From Isoetes taiwanensis (Eukaryota > Streptophyta > Lycopodiopsida > Isoetales > Isoetaceae), in NCBI GenBank assembly GCA_021234155.1, contig JAJEKV010000031.1:11383876-11447875 (forward strand): 64,000 bases of DNA, written 5' to 3'. The translations under genes were made by a program, and so were the position numbers. The notes under the pieces were generated by a model that was not told where the DNA came from, did no database searches, and saw nothing but the letters and a program-made list of their open reading frames with translations. Position 1 is the first letter of the stretch. Each line of letters opens with the position of its first letter. This document shows, one piece after another, positions 48,000-58,946 of this stretch.

Positions 48000-48525
48000 G
48001 GTATACATTAAACCTTATACATACAGTATACTTGCTTTATACTTTATACATACAGTATACTTGCTACATTATCTTATACATATAGTATACTTGCACATAC
48101 AATATCTTATACATACAGTATACATACAGTGTACATATAGTATACTTATACACATAGTATACATACAGTATCTTATACACACAGTATACATACAATATCT
48201 TATACATATAGTATCTTATACATATAGTATACATACAGTATCTTATACACACAGTATACATACAGTATCTTATACATACAGTATCTTATACATACAGTAT
48301 ACATACAGTATCTTATACATACAGTATACATACAGTATACATACAATATACACACAGTATACATACAGTATAGCTTATACATATAGTATAGCTACAGTAT
48401 ACACACAGTATACATACAGTATATCTTATACATACAGTATATCTTATACACACAGTATACATACAGTATACACACAGTATACATACAGTATATCTTATAC
48501 ATACAGTATAGCTTAAGTAGCACAT
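48000..48525. repeat. CATACAGTATAC / CTTATACATA minisatellite
   Basis: Alternating ACATACAGTAT and CTTATACATACAGTAT units with ACACACAGTATAC variants fill about 520 bp. Both strands have long open frames of Tyr, Thr, Ser, Ile and Val caused by the repeat. The units are rich in GTATAC/TATAC palindromes, so single strands can fold extensively. Confidence 0.92.
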
Positions 48526-48734
48526 TACATTTCAAAATAAGTGTCATATACAAAAATTTTCTCAGCACATAAGTCTGTTCCAACTCACAGCACATAAGTG
48601 AGTCATATATCAGCACATGAGGGGGTCATACAAGTAAGTTCTATACAAAATTTATCTGGATGTCCTCATGGCATCCAAATATCAGCACATAAGTTAAAAG
48701 TTTTTTAAACTATCAGATGTTCAGCAATCATAGA

Positions 48735-51058
48735 TTAAACTTTCTTCTCTGACTTCACCCTATTTTTTAAGTAGGACTCAGCCAGAGTCAGGTCATTCTC
48801 GGCATCATCATCGGGGAGATGATCTGGGATCGGCGACCTCTGCTTGTGGATTTGGGAGTCTTTGTAAAAGAAATGGGCACATAATTAAATTTGTGTCGAG
48901 AACATACTTCAAATAAAAATGTCAAGCAGATACTTACTAGGTGTTGGCAGTGTCTTCTCGGTAGAAGCTAATGTACTATCTGGCAAATCCAGCATCAATT
49001 TCTTAACTGCATTGCTTGGCCAAACATAGTGCTTCACACTTGTTTCTACAGTAAAAAAACATAAACAGTTGCATTAGAATTTGACTTAAAATACCACAAC
49101 ATAAGCACCTTATAGATTTAACATCCACAATACCTTGACATTTCTTTGCTCATTGGTTTTGCCAAAGCCTTCTTCATCGGCCTCCCCAATCAGTCCCTCA
49201 AGCACCGGGTCCTTGGCTACATCATTCCACGGCGCAAATTATACTATAAGAATTAAATACATGCATTGAATAAGAACATACAAATGCAAAGCAATACCTT
49301 TCATCACAGGTGACTTTGGACTGCTCTTGTCTTCATCTTCATCTGCATCTAAACAAATAAAAAAGCAGCAATTCGAACTTAAGTGAAGCAAATAAAACAT
49401 GAAGCAGATTCAACTTAAGTAGAAGACTTACCCTCTGCTACCTCCTTTGCTTGTTGCTTTTTCTTGGTACTCCTTGTAACCCGTTTCTTGAATCTTCTTT
49501 CAGGGACAGGTGCTTCTTGGATACTGCTTCTTTGTCGATGAGTCTACTACCACATGCTTCCTCTTGTAAGGAAGAACCTTTGGCTCCTCAACTTCTGTAT
49601 CACCTCCTGATTCCTGTTCTTCTGATTCCTCGTGTACATCTAAATCAGTGACATGGCCGAGCTCAAGCAGCAGTGCATGTGGCACTGATTCATTGCATCC
49701 TGCAACCAGACAGTGCATGCCAACTAAAACAGCTCCAAAGCATGCTACATGCCACTTATGGTTGCACTTGAGCTTCACAAGCATGTTGTAATCTTCAGAA
49801 AATTGCAGACCACAAAGTTCACATGCATCAGAAGTAGCACAAAGGGGAGGTTATAAATACCCATCTTGATCCGCATCTCCTGTAATTTTTTGTTGGTCTT
49901 CAAAACATTGACTTGAGTGGCCCTCGAATGCCATGATTCAATGCTGTGCTCGTAAGACTTCACATCACGTTTCAGCTGTGAAATCTCTTCAACAAGCTGA
50001 GAATACCTGTCCTTACCCATGCCTCGAAGCGTGTCCTCCAGAAGCCCCCTCAGCAGGTCCTCTTCACACTTAAAACCTGCTGCATGCTTTTGATAGTCTT
50101 CATCACCTTCAGCAATGTTTTGCAAATTAAGCACCTAAGCCTTGTACTTCTCTTCGATGGCATCGCTAAATGGTCGTGATATTGTTTAGAAATAGCCATC
50201 TTTGCCTTCCATCCTTAGAGCTTCCTCTTCGATCTTCACGAGTCTGCTCTCGGCCTCTGCTTTCATCTCCCGAAGTTTTCTAGTCCTGATCATGAGGCTC
50301 TGGATATTCCTGTCAAAAGCATTCAAAGGGGTTTTCCTCGACTGTTTCTTCAACGAATCTTTGTAGGAGTCCGCTGCAAATGAAGCCCAATTCACTAAGT
50401 AATCCTTCTTGTTTGATAAAGCTTTGCTTGTATCTTTGCCAAACAAATGCCCTTCTTGACAGTCCAGAACTTCATTGTTTACCGGTTTCTTAAGGTACAC
50501 CTTGTGGACAAGCTCTCCCAACTCCGACCTAAAAGCTGGCACGACCAAACTGATCTTCATTTTGCCATTCTCTAATGGGCTGCTCAAAACCTGCACCAAT
50601 CGGACTCACTCCGTCCTCGGGCTTCAAGCTGTTTTGGCTTTTTCCATCTCCACATAAGCCCGAAAAGTGGCGAACTCATACTCTGTTCTAGCCACCGGAA
50701 GCTGTAACAGAAGACAAAACAAGTTAGAATTCAAAGCTAACCCAAAAAAAAATCGATTATTTACCTTCTTGACATGTAATCCATGGTTGTACCAAAAAAG
50801 CAAAGCCCGATTGATTGAAGCACTAAAGCGCTTGTCGGAATGAATGAAAACTAAAACCCAAACCGTGCGCTTGGCCGGAATGAACAAACCCAAAGCCAAA
50901 GGCAATGCGCAATTAGGCTCACGAAATTTTGTGATCATTGAGCCTCCCCGATCTTCAATAAACCGTCGGCCTTCCCAGGCAAAAAGCGGCGCTCGGCGAG
51001 GTGGCCTATTGGAATTTCCTTTTGTACACACCAATATAAATTTGGCAATCTCAAGCAT
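48735..51058 (-). pseudogene. multi-exon zinc-finger/coiled-coil protein gene of unknown family
   Basis: Exons on minus: about 51058-50765, 50701-49432, 49348-49298, 49216-49134, 49045-48938 and 48859-48735, each with GT and AG borders; several joins keep frame. The first exon has FAWEGRRFIEDRGGSMI. The long second exon reads through an N-terminal domain (KISLVVPAFRSELGELV), a Lys/Glu-rich coiled coil (SLMIRTRKLREMKAEAESRL; YSQLVEEISQLKRDVKSYEH) and a RING-like cluster (CELCGLQF, CNHKWHVAC, CLVAGC). It ends in an acidic then a basic tail, and the last exon ends in KNRVKSEKKV. In-frame stops (TGA twice near 50610, TAA and TAG at 50150-50190) and about three single-base shifts break it. The family is not recognised. 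Its convergent position next to the transposase suggests a second transposon gene, but this is inference. Confidence 0.55.
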
Positions 51059-51065
51059 TTCTATA

Positions 51066-51205
51066 AGCTGGCAATTTAATTATCTCTTCTTTAGGCAAAG
51101 GAAATCGGTTTGAGGCGGTCTATTCAAGCTTTAAGCCGAAGCAAAAGCGGGTTGGCATTCGCCTAACCAAATTACTTTACGGTGCTCTTTTAGAAGCTTG
51201 TAGCT
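51066..51205 (+). repeat. PPR-like repeat fragment, copy 2
   Basis: Second copy of the 34.6 kb segment. The PPR-like motif is more damaged here. It stands directly upstream of the peroxiredoxin relic, on the same strand. Confidence 0.6.
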
Positions 51206-51435
51206 CACTCTCCTTATTTATTCTTTATGATTTTAAGTAAATAAGCTGCTGATTCGACTCTTTTGTCGTTTGTCATGCAAATGGAAGCCTTTGATAAACA
51301 ACAAAGCACCGGATTTTTGGCGAAGCCGTTTTGATCGAAATTCATCAAGGTTCATTTGATTGAATTTGATGTCTATATTGCAACACATTGTGTTCTCATG
51401 AAGATCTTTCCTCATTGCTTTAATTCTTCTTGCAG

Positions 51436-52352
51436 GTCAAGCTCTCGGTTATTTGGGAAAAAAATATTGGTTCTATTTTTCTATCCTCTGGACATCACAT
51501 TTGTTTGTCCCACGTCTTCGGCTTCTCTTCCAAAACTTGCTTAGGGTTCCAACATCAATACTGAGAATATATATAATGATCTGCTTTGATGAGAGTCTAC
51601 GGTTTTTTGTTTCTCTGTTTGCTTTTATATCTTTGTGTGGTCTTTGTGCAAAACAAAATTACGAAGGCTCTTCATTTTGTCTTTCCTTATATTGTGCGAA
51701 ATTCGCATTCAAATACCCAGCTACAAGGAGTTTGAAAAGTTGAACCACAGGTGCTAAGAATATCCTGTAGGCGATGTGGTAAAAATGAGGGATCCACTTT
51801 ATCTGCCCGGATGGTTACTTATTAAAAGGCGATCTCACTATGTGTAACGTGCAGTTTTCTCATCTTGCATGGGTACAAAAGGGGAGCCGAAAATGTGGTC
51901 TTGGTGATCACGGCTTATCAATTGTATCGGACATTTCAAAATCCATTGCTAAGTTCTATAATGTGTTGATCCACGACCGGTGAGTGGTGGGAAAATAAAG
52001 AGGAACATTTTTACAATAACCCTCCTCTGCCTTGCAAGTCTGATCTCCCAACATTCTGGGGGTATTGCTTTGAGGGGACTCTTTATAATTGACAAGGAAG
52101 GTGTGATCCAACATGCCACAATTAACAATCTAGCAATTGGTAGTAGTGTTGATGAAACATTGAGAACCCTTGGTGTAATTCCTTGTTTTGATATAAGATT
52201 ACTTAAATGAGCATGCTCATTGTTTTCTTCTTTTAGGTCAGGCAATATGTGCAAGACAACCCGATGAGGTGTGCCTAGCAGGATGCAAGCTCGGGGACAA
52301 GTCAATGAAGCCAGACCCCAAGCTTAGCAAAGAGTACTTCCAAGCCATTTAG
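51436..52352 (+). pseudogene. 2-Cys peroxiredoxin (chloroplast BAS1-type), 5'-truncated relic
   Basis: Thiol peroxidase family reducing H2O2 and alkyl hydroperoxides. The relic keeps its exon-intron layout, so it is not a processed copy. From 51436 (after TTGCAG) it reads VKLS then LGKKILVLFFYPLDITFVCP with the peroxidatic Cys at 51506-51508. A damaged EFEKLN exon is near 51720; SHLAWVQKGSRKCGLGDHGL and [14 protein letters not shown] are in an exon from 51855 (after GTGCAG). [20 protein letters not shown] is near 52065, and [30 protein letters not shown] to TAG are at 52240-52352, with the resolving Cys at 52272-52274. Single-base deletions near 51449 and 52262 break the frame, the conserved CPAGW has become CLAGC, and the transit peptide and first exons are missing. 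Confidence 0.88.
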
Positions 52353-53500
52353 TCTAGTCCCATGACAAGCTTTATCAATATGAATGGTTTTTGAGGAGTT
52401 CAATTTTGAAGAGGCTAGCAAGTATGAACTCTTATGTTTTAAACAACGCAATGGATTTTGACTGCTGAGTTCTAATAAATTGGAAAGCTTCTAAAATTTA
52501 AGAAGGGCACTGTTTAATACAAGCAAAAGCACACTTTGGTGGCTCATTTCTTTGTCACAGTAGTTGGCCTTGTTAGGTGTCCCATACAGTAGTAGGGCTT
52601 GTTTTGTATTGTAGCAAACTAGAAAGACAAGAAGTAATACCTAACAGCTTGAGTGGGCGAGCAAGAAATTGAAAAGCTCGTCATCTAGACCTTGCCATTT
52701 GAAGTGTTGGTGATGCATTTTCAGTTTTGTGTATCTGCAACAGATATTTTCAGCACTTTAGAGCAATATTAGATAGATTTAACTAATCTGTTTCCTGATT
52801 TGTTACAGTTTGAACAAATGCACAATAACATGCTACCATTTGTCAAAAAAATTTGAGATTAATCTATGGACACATTGTACACTGCAGAGAATGTTAACGG
52901 GATAACTACAAGAATGTTGAAGAAGGTACTGCTTAAAGAGTAAATTAGCATCCAAGTGTATTTGCAAGAGGCGTATTTGCAAGACAAGGATAAATCTTAG
53001 AAGCAAAATCCTTGAAGTGTAATTTTAGTTAGCTAAGGGTACATTTGCACTCGTGATTAAGTTAACGTGACGAATGAAAAACCCTTTGCATTAAGTCTTG
53101 GTTAAAAATAACTTGAATGTGCACGAATTTAGTTAAGTTAGGGTCCATTTGCACGCAAGGTAAAAGAAGCCAAGTCTTATATTCGTACTACTAGTTAAGT
53201 TAGTATAGTGTTAAAACTTGAAACGTTTTTAATCAAATTTATAATTGCAAAACTAGTAAGTTAGGATATAGTTAAAAATTGTAGTTGACAAAAAAGACTA
53301 ACTATTTTTACATGTCTAGTAAGACTAACTAAAAGTTAAGCTAAACGAAAAATAACACTAAAAGTTAAAGTGATCTCAATGTGATTTAAGGTTAGTTAAA
53401 TGCACGTATAATTTTGGCTAACTTAACTAACGTGCATGAAACTATTTAGTTAAGCTAGTTGAGTTATTTTTAACCAAAACCTTCAACTAAACGTGTGCGA
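52353..53500. other. intergenic region with GTTAAGTTAG-type motifs
   Basis: No gene seen. Between about 53020 and 53470 TTAGTTAAGTTAG and GTTAACTTAAC variants recur irregularly together with GTGCACG/CGTGCAC, suggesting a diverged short repeat. Confidence 0.45.
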
Positions 53501-53504
53501 ATGG

Positions 53505-53690
53505 ATTTTTGGGTTGCCCCTAGGGGGGCAAGCCTTGGTTTGTGTGGGTTTATAGCATATTCCAAGTATTTGCTAGTATATGTCAAGAATATGTCAATGA
53601 CTGCTCCAAACTTGCTATCAGGTGTAAACTGGCAGTGGCCGCTGTTGTTGGGCAGCCACTTTGAAAACCGACTAATCGGTGCCGACTCGT
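53505..53690 (+). repeat. CCTAGG-rich repeat, third copy
   Basis: GGGTTGCCCCTAGGGGGGCA and TTGTGTGGGTTTATAGCATA match the pair at 32.7 and 34.1 kb, and TGACTGCT...TGTAAACTGGC matches 34150-34190. It stands directly before the ORF at 53746, just as the 34.1 kb copy stands before the RRM fragment. Confidence 0.8.
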
Positions 53691-53745
53691 TATCTGCCAG
53701 TGTGCATGGGAAGAGAGAAGAGTGCATGGATGGTAGACGTGGGTT

Positions 53746-54027
53746 ATGGCGCTTCCTTTAAGCTCCGAAGAGGCTATGGCGATTTGCAAAGAAAGCTATG
53801 GCGACGCCGGATCAGCAGAGGTCGGAACCTCAGAGGAAAATTGCCCCTCGGTCCTCGAAGGGGAAGAAACAATCTCCGATGCAGCCATTTTGGCACTCAA
53901 GGCCGGCCTCGACGAACTCTGCCCTGCAGAGCACCATGTTGTTAAGCGGCTTAGTCGCCATTTCTTCACTCAGAAATGTAAAAAGGAGCTTACCAATGCT
54001 ATCAAGCAAGATCAGCCTCAATCTTAG
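53746..54027 (+). CDS. 93 aa ORF, possible gene fragment
   Basis: MALPLSSEEAMAICKESYGD opens a 93 aa frame continuing with an acidic part and a helix-rich end (DAAILALKAGLDELCPAEHH; FFTQKCKKELTNAIKQD). It has coherent amphipathic helices and normal codon usage, unlike the chance frames around it, and ends at TAG. No family was recognised. It follows the CCTAGG repeat directly, parallel to the captured RRM fragment at 34 kb, so it may be another captured exon. Confidence 0.35.
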   Translation: MALPLSSEEAMAICKESYGDAGSAEVGTSEENCPSVLEGEETISDAAILALKAGLDELCPAEHHVVKRLSRHFFTQKCKKELTNAIKQDQPQS

Positions 54028-54029
54028 AT

Positions 54030-55097
54030 TTCTTTAGCATAATCTGCCTTTGTTTTTTTCTTGTTTTTGTATCTGATGCTCTGTTCGGTTTTGTCATTTG
54101 CCCTGTTTTCTCATAGTGTGGCCTATAATATGGCTTATACCTTTCAGTCCCTTATTCGTTACTTTGATCGAGACTGTGTGGCATTGCCAGGATTGGTGAA
54201 GTATGTTGATACTTTGAATTTTGAATCAGTCATTTGAGGTCTATATTTTTACTTAGGAAATTGACATATCTTTTAACTGGTTTTTGTTAAGATTTTATAA
54301 AACTCGTACTCTGGAGAAGAGGGCTGATGCGTTCTCTTTCTAATTACACTGTAAGGTCTATTCCATGATAGTCTTATTTGTTTTTACGGAATGATATTTT
54401 TTCGAATTTAAGTTATTTTTTGTGATCATTATAGGCAAAAAAAGGTGGAAGCATTGATTTGAAGAGGCCGGGGATGATTGTAACAAATTTTAGTGTGTAG
54501 ATGACAGACACTACCCAGGTTAAGACAATGTAAAACATCTAATCGGCAATACCCAGGAACATCTTAAAATATTCAGGCATTAGCCCCACTGCATTCAGCA
54601 TTATGTTCAGAGTAGCAAAATTAAAAGTTATTTAGTGGCGACATTGAACCCTGAAAACCAGGTAATAAGATAAACACTATTTCAATCAATATTTATGTGC
54701 AGTAGCATTCACAATAGAATAACAACATTTTTTTTTTCCTAACCTCTTAGGCAAGGGCAATAAATCATTATCGAAGCTAGTGGCAACAATTAACATTGTA
54801 ATGGAATGCAGCATTGATGATGAAATATTTAGAGTATATTGTACCATTTTGCTTTTAGAATTAACAAGTTGTTGAGATCATGTTTGAAATTTCATGCCCA
54901 CCTACATAGAAATGTATTTACGCCCGGCAACGCTGGGCACCCGTTACTAGTGCCTCATAATGCCAATAATCTAGAAACCAAACGAAAGCCAATAGGTTAC
55001 ACTAAACTCCCCAGAGTCCATGTGTCCAGCTGGATCCTAGTCCAAGAGGAGCTCAACATCTAAGGAGGAGTTAGCAATGCAAATAGGTACCATCACC
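54030..55097. other. intergenic region, nothing recognised
   Basis: AT-rich DNA with a T-rich stretch near 54730. No coding or repeat signal was seen. Confidence 0.5.
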
Positions 55098-55602
55098 TTT
55101 ACAAAACATCAATGTCTTAAAATAGTAACTTTGATTAGTTGTAAAAACATGACTTTCAAGTATGATTTAAGCCACTTCACCCTCCGGCCATGGAAGGCAA
55201 CCCTCCGTGCGCAGCACCTTGTTTTTTTTTATAACAACTCAATCAATTGTTTTAGGGATATATGGTCTATGGCTTCAGGAATTGTCATTTTTACAGCCAT
55301 ATTAAATCCCCCTGGAACCCCTTGTTATTGTGCTATATATTTTAAACGAGGTGCATCCTGGACTACCACAATCGTCGGATGCGTCGATCCTACGACCCAG
55401 AATGTATGTATGTTGGGGCCTCTGGGTACCTCTCGTTTTGCTTATGGTCATTTATGATTGGAGGTGCCCATGATTTTGAAATATGAAATACAAGGTTGCC
55501 TAAAGGTTTTGAGGGAATATCGAACCTCTATATAGCTTTGCCTGAGGTTTTAGAATATGAAATACGGGGGCTCGAACCTCTACCAAAATAACTCAATGGA
55601 CT
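55098..55602 (+). repeat. dispersed repeats X and R, joined (third copy of R)
   Basis: X (55098-55235) is followed by the ATATGGTCTATGG segment and R (55318-55602), giving the most complete arrangement in the window. It ends exactly where Ty3 reverse transcriptase coding begins at 55603, so it either inserted into that element or was joined to it by a break. Confidence 0.8.
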
Positions 55603-56560
55603 AAGGTTAGACCTCCGCAGTGGATATCATCAGATTAAGATTCGGGAAGGGGACGAACCTAAAACTGCATTCAGAACTCATCAAGGACATTATGAGTTTC
55701 TGGTTATGCCGTTTGGGCTTACAAATCGCCCCTTAGCGTTTATCGACTAATGAATCAAGTGTTTTACGAGCATTTGGACAAGTTTGTCGAAGTCTTTTTA
55801 GATGATATTCTCGTCTATTATAAACTGTTGAAGAGCATTTTAGCTCATTTGGAACCACGTTCTTCAAACTTTGGGGAACACAAACTCTATGCAACAATTT
55901 CCAAATGTGATTTCTTTAAGCCCGCAGAAGTGGCATATCAGGGGATATTCACGTCTAGTGATGGTGTCTCCCCAGATCCCGCCAAGGTACAAGTGGTACA
56001 GCAATGGCTCCCACCAAAAAACGTTTCGGAGTTACGAAGTTTTCTAGGGTTAGCCATGTACTACCGCAAATTCGTACCTAAATTTTCTAAAGTTGTTGCT
56101 CCTCTCACTGATTTTGTGTGGGGGAGAGAGCAGCAAGAGGCGTTTCGGCGCATTAAGGACTTCTTTGGTGGCGGTCACGTGCTAAAAAGTGCGGTTTGAA
56201 TCGGGCATTTGAGATCTATCTTACGCGCTTGTAATGGCGGAGGCGACATTAATCTGGCGAGGGTCACGTAGTGGCTTATGAAAGTCAGAAACTAAGTCCT
56301 GCGGAAAGGAACTATGCAACTTATGAGCAAGAGTTGCTAGCCATTGTGCATGCGTTAAAGATGTGGGGGCACTACTTGCGTAGTGGGACGAGCCAAGAGC
56401 CGCTCAAGTTTATCGTCTATACCGACCATAAACCATTAAGGTTCTTGCAAAGTCAAGCCAAAATTAGTCCAAGGCAGGCTAGGTGGCTAGACTTCCTCCA
56501 TGAGTTTCATTTTTTCCATTGAGCATCTGTAAAAAATAATCCGGTTCTTAGATGCATTAT
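55603..56560 (+). mobile_element. Ty3/gypsy pol fragment (RT and RNase H)
   Basis: The frame starts at [18 protein letters not shown], part of the RT palm, then [11 protein letters not shown], catalytic FLDDILVYY at about 55796-55822, and a thumb (SELRSFLGLAMYYRKFVPKF). RNase H follows at 56271-56522 with VAYESQKLSPAERNYATYEQ and YTDHKPLRFLQS. It then reads shortly into ILHEFHFFH and beyond with a stop. The fingers, protease and gag are missing on the 5' side, and the integrase is missing. A stop at 55749 and a shift near 56200 break it. Confidence 0.88.
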
Positions 56561-56589
56561 CAAGGGTTAAAAGCGTATAAATACCTTAA

Positions 56590-57240
56590 CAACTTTGACA
56601 AGTGATCTTATACAAAGGATCAAGGATGCATATCACGAGGATCGGCAAGATCCGATGGTCAAGCTTCGAGGGTCTTTGTGTGTTAGTCATGCCTCACAGT
56701 GCAGGGACTATTCATCATCGCGACGGACCAGGTCAAGGCCAAGGATCCACAACCAAAGCGGGGTCCGTCGTCAAAAGGCTTCAAAGAGAAGACCAAGCGG
56801 ACCACGGAGACAAAGACCACGCTGGCATCAACAAGGCGGCTTCGGACAAGTGGCGGGCACTTTGTCACCGCCTGCGTCGGCGTCAGTGATTTCGAGCTTT
56901 TCAAGAGGCACCGCCCGGCATTCCTGCAAATCAGGCCTCCTTCAGAGTCGGCACCGAAATCGGTCGGGTGTCTATATTGGGCCAAAGGCCATTGTACTAT
57001 ATATATGAGTAGAGCTAGCACATAAGTTTTAGATGAGTTTGAGTCTTGTCTCATTTCGGTTTTCTCTCGGTTCGCGAGAGCTCATGTATCATCATCATTG
57101 ATATCAAGGAAGCTTATCATTGTTGTCTCATTGTTCTTTTGTTTTCTTTTCCCTTTCCTTTGTTTTCTTGCAAATCCCGTGACATAGTCCCCTTTCTCTG
57201 TTAGATCCACGGGTCCTCCACGGAGGGTGTCTTGCGGAGT
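56590..57240 (+). mobile_element. LTR-like or retroelement leader sequence
   Basis: After degenerate coding, 56990-57010 has TACTATATATATGAGTAG, a TATA-like sequence. A region with TTCTCTCGGTTCGCGAGAG and T-rich DNA follows, then GACATAGTCCCC and GTTCCCGAACCCGG. The order of TATA-like box, T-rich transcript start region and a following gag resembles the R-U5 part of an LTR and leader, but no second LTR or primer-binding site was confirmed. Confidence 0.35.
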
Positions 57241-57399
57241 TCCCGAACCCGGACCCCAAACACCGTCGCCCGCTGCTGGTCTGCGATTCGATTTTCCTTT
57301 CTTACATGCGCCATGTGCGCTGAAACTTCACGCCCGGAGAACTTCTTTCCCAGGCGGCGCGCCAAACTTGGGCGCCATCATCGACGAGGGAAGTTGTTC

Positions 57400-58946
57400 G
57401 CGACATGTATGGATCTGCTTATGACATTGAGGGAGGCCACATTCGGTCTAGGGAGCTCGATCGGCGCCACCCACCCCTCGTGTCATGTCTCCGTCCCGGT
57501 TCCCCGCCTCAAAGCGTGCAAATATTGCTCCACGACCTCGGTCACCTCTCATCACTATCCGGAGCCCCATCGGGCTCAACCTTCTCGACCTTACTTTCAT
57601 ACCCCAAACATGCCTACATTTCATCCCATCCTCAACCTTCTCGAACATGCCCCCGAACATCCTATCATTCTTACGGCCCATGCGCCTCTGCCTTCACAAC
57701 CATCATCTCCTCCCGGGCGGACGGGGATATCCACATGTCTCTTTTGCTCCTCCCCGGGAATTTCCCTTCCCTACATTTTCCACCGCTCTTCCCGTTTACA
57801 ACCTTCAGAGCCTCAAAACCAATGATCAAGCACCTCCGGTACCTCCCCTCGGTCACCCCTTCATCGGGGTCTTTCGGGGCACCATGCCACCTCCAACTCC
57901 ACCTCAATATAATCCCTATCCGGTTCTGTCCGACCAAGCACTTTCACCTCTACCTTCCGGACCCTTAAGCTGACTTATCCAACCTTTGGCAACACGAAGG
58001 CAAACCATTAGACCAAAGTGCTCAGGCCCACATGGAAGAATTTGAGGCTCTACGCTGTCCCTAAATGGTCATGCACAACCTCAACTGAAATTCCATATCT
58101 TTTCCACCACAACTGCGTGTTTCTCTCACCAATGGCTTATGTCCAACAAAAGCCACTGAAACAAGATTGGTCGAGAAATGAAAGCGCTTTTCTTTCTCAC
58201 TATGGAACCACAGGATGATGATTAACTTCATCTCAAAACAACTCAATGACCTTCAACAAGAGCCCACGGAGTCCGCCAGGGATTTTGCGGATCGACTTCA
58301 TATCCTGCTTCGACCAAACTCAAAGAGTACGGAGCCAGAGCCGGATCTTGGTGGTTTCTCCAAGGACTTCCTCGAGCTATCCGACTCATGGCCGAATACC
58401 ACTGCCAAGACTTTGGAGCAGGCTATCGACCTTGTCAATCACTCCGGAGTCAATGTTTCCTCCCGTGGCGTGGCTCTTTCAGAGCTCCCTTTCATACCAC
58501 CGGTCCTTGGTTCCACGGGGCTGTCAACCTCAACCGCCAATCCGCGGCCAAGTCGGATCAGTGCCATATCTTGCAAACATCAAGGCCACTTGGCAAATGA
58601 GTGCAATTCCACCAATGGCCCGCCTCATTGTAAACGATGCAACATGTGCAATCATGCCACGGAAGAGTGCACTTCGCACTCATCCTACACCTTTCCGCAA
58701 CAAGCTGGTTTATCAGAAGTGCAAACAACACCCGACCAACAATATGCAATATCAGGCCCCAACCAATGCGGGCTCAACCCAATCAACTCTATCGACAGCG
58801 GGGGCAACAGGGGGACCCAACACATGCCCCCCTTTGTCCTTCTAAAGCTTCGGTGTTATCAGCATCCGCGGTGGGGTCATACCACCACGGCATGTCCTCA
58901 ACTTCCAGCGTGGCGTTCCAAGTATTTATCACGATTGTGCGTATAA
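57400..58946 (+). pseudogene. retrotransposon gag with zinc knuckles
   Basis: Proline-rich frames at 57405-57968 lead into a gag-like core. The frame at 58215-58946 (243 aa) has LQQEPTESARDFADRLHILL, a typical gag dimer-region motif, then a linker and three zinc-knuckle-like motifs: SCKHQGHLANEC lacking its first Cys, an intact CX2CX4HX4C (CKRCNMCNHATEEC), and CYQHPRWGHTTTAC with His for the second Cys. No protease follows in frame. Base composition is richer in GC than the rest of the window, pointing to a different element from the Ty3 pol at 55.6 kb. Confidence 0.65.

Noticed and set aside
47311-48525. CRISPR array
   Set aside because: Repeats are contiguous and degenerate with no unique spacers of constant length, and the window is plant nuclear DNA.
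48061-48616. Open frames of 60-151 aa on both strands, rich in Tyr, Thr, Ser, Ile and Val
   Set aside because: They are produced by the CATACAGTATAC minisatellite; the unit lacks stop codons in several frames. No coding evidence.
57405-57973. Separate proline-rich host proteins in two overlapping frames
   Set aside because: Both frames lie just before a gag with zinc knuckles and share its GC-rich low-complexity composition; better read as the decayed N-terminal part of the gag.
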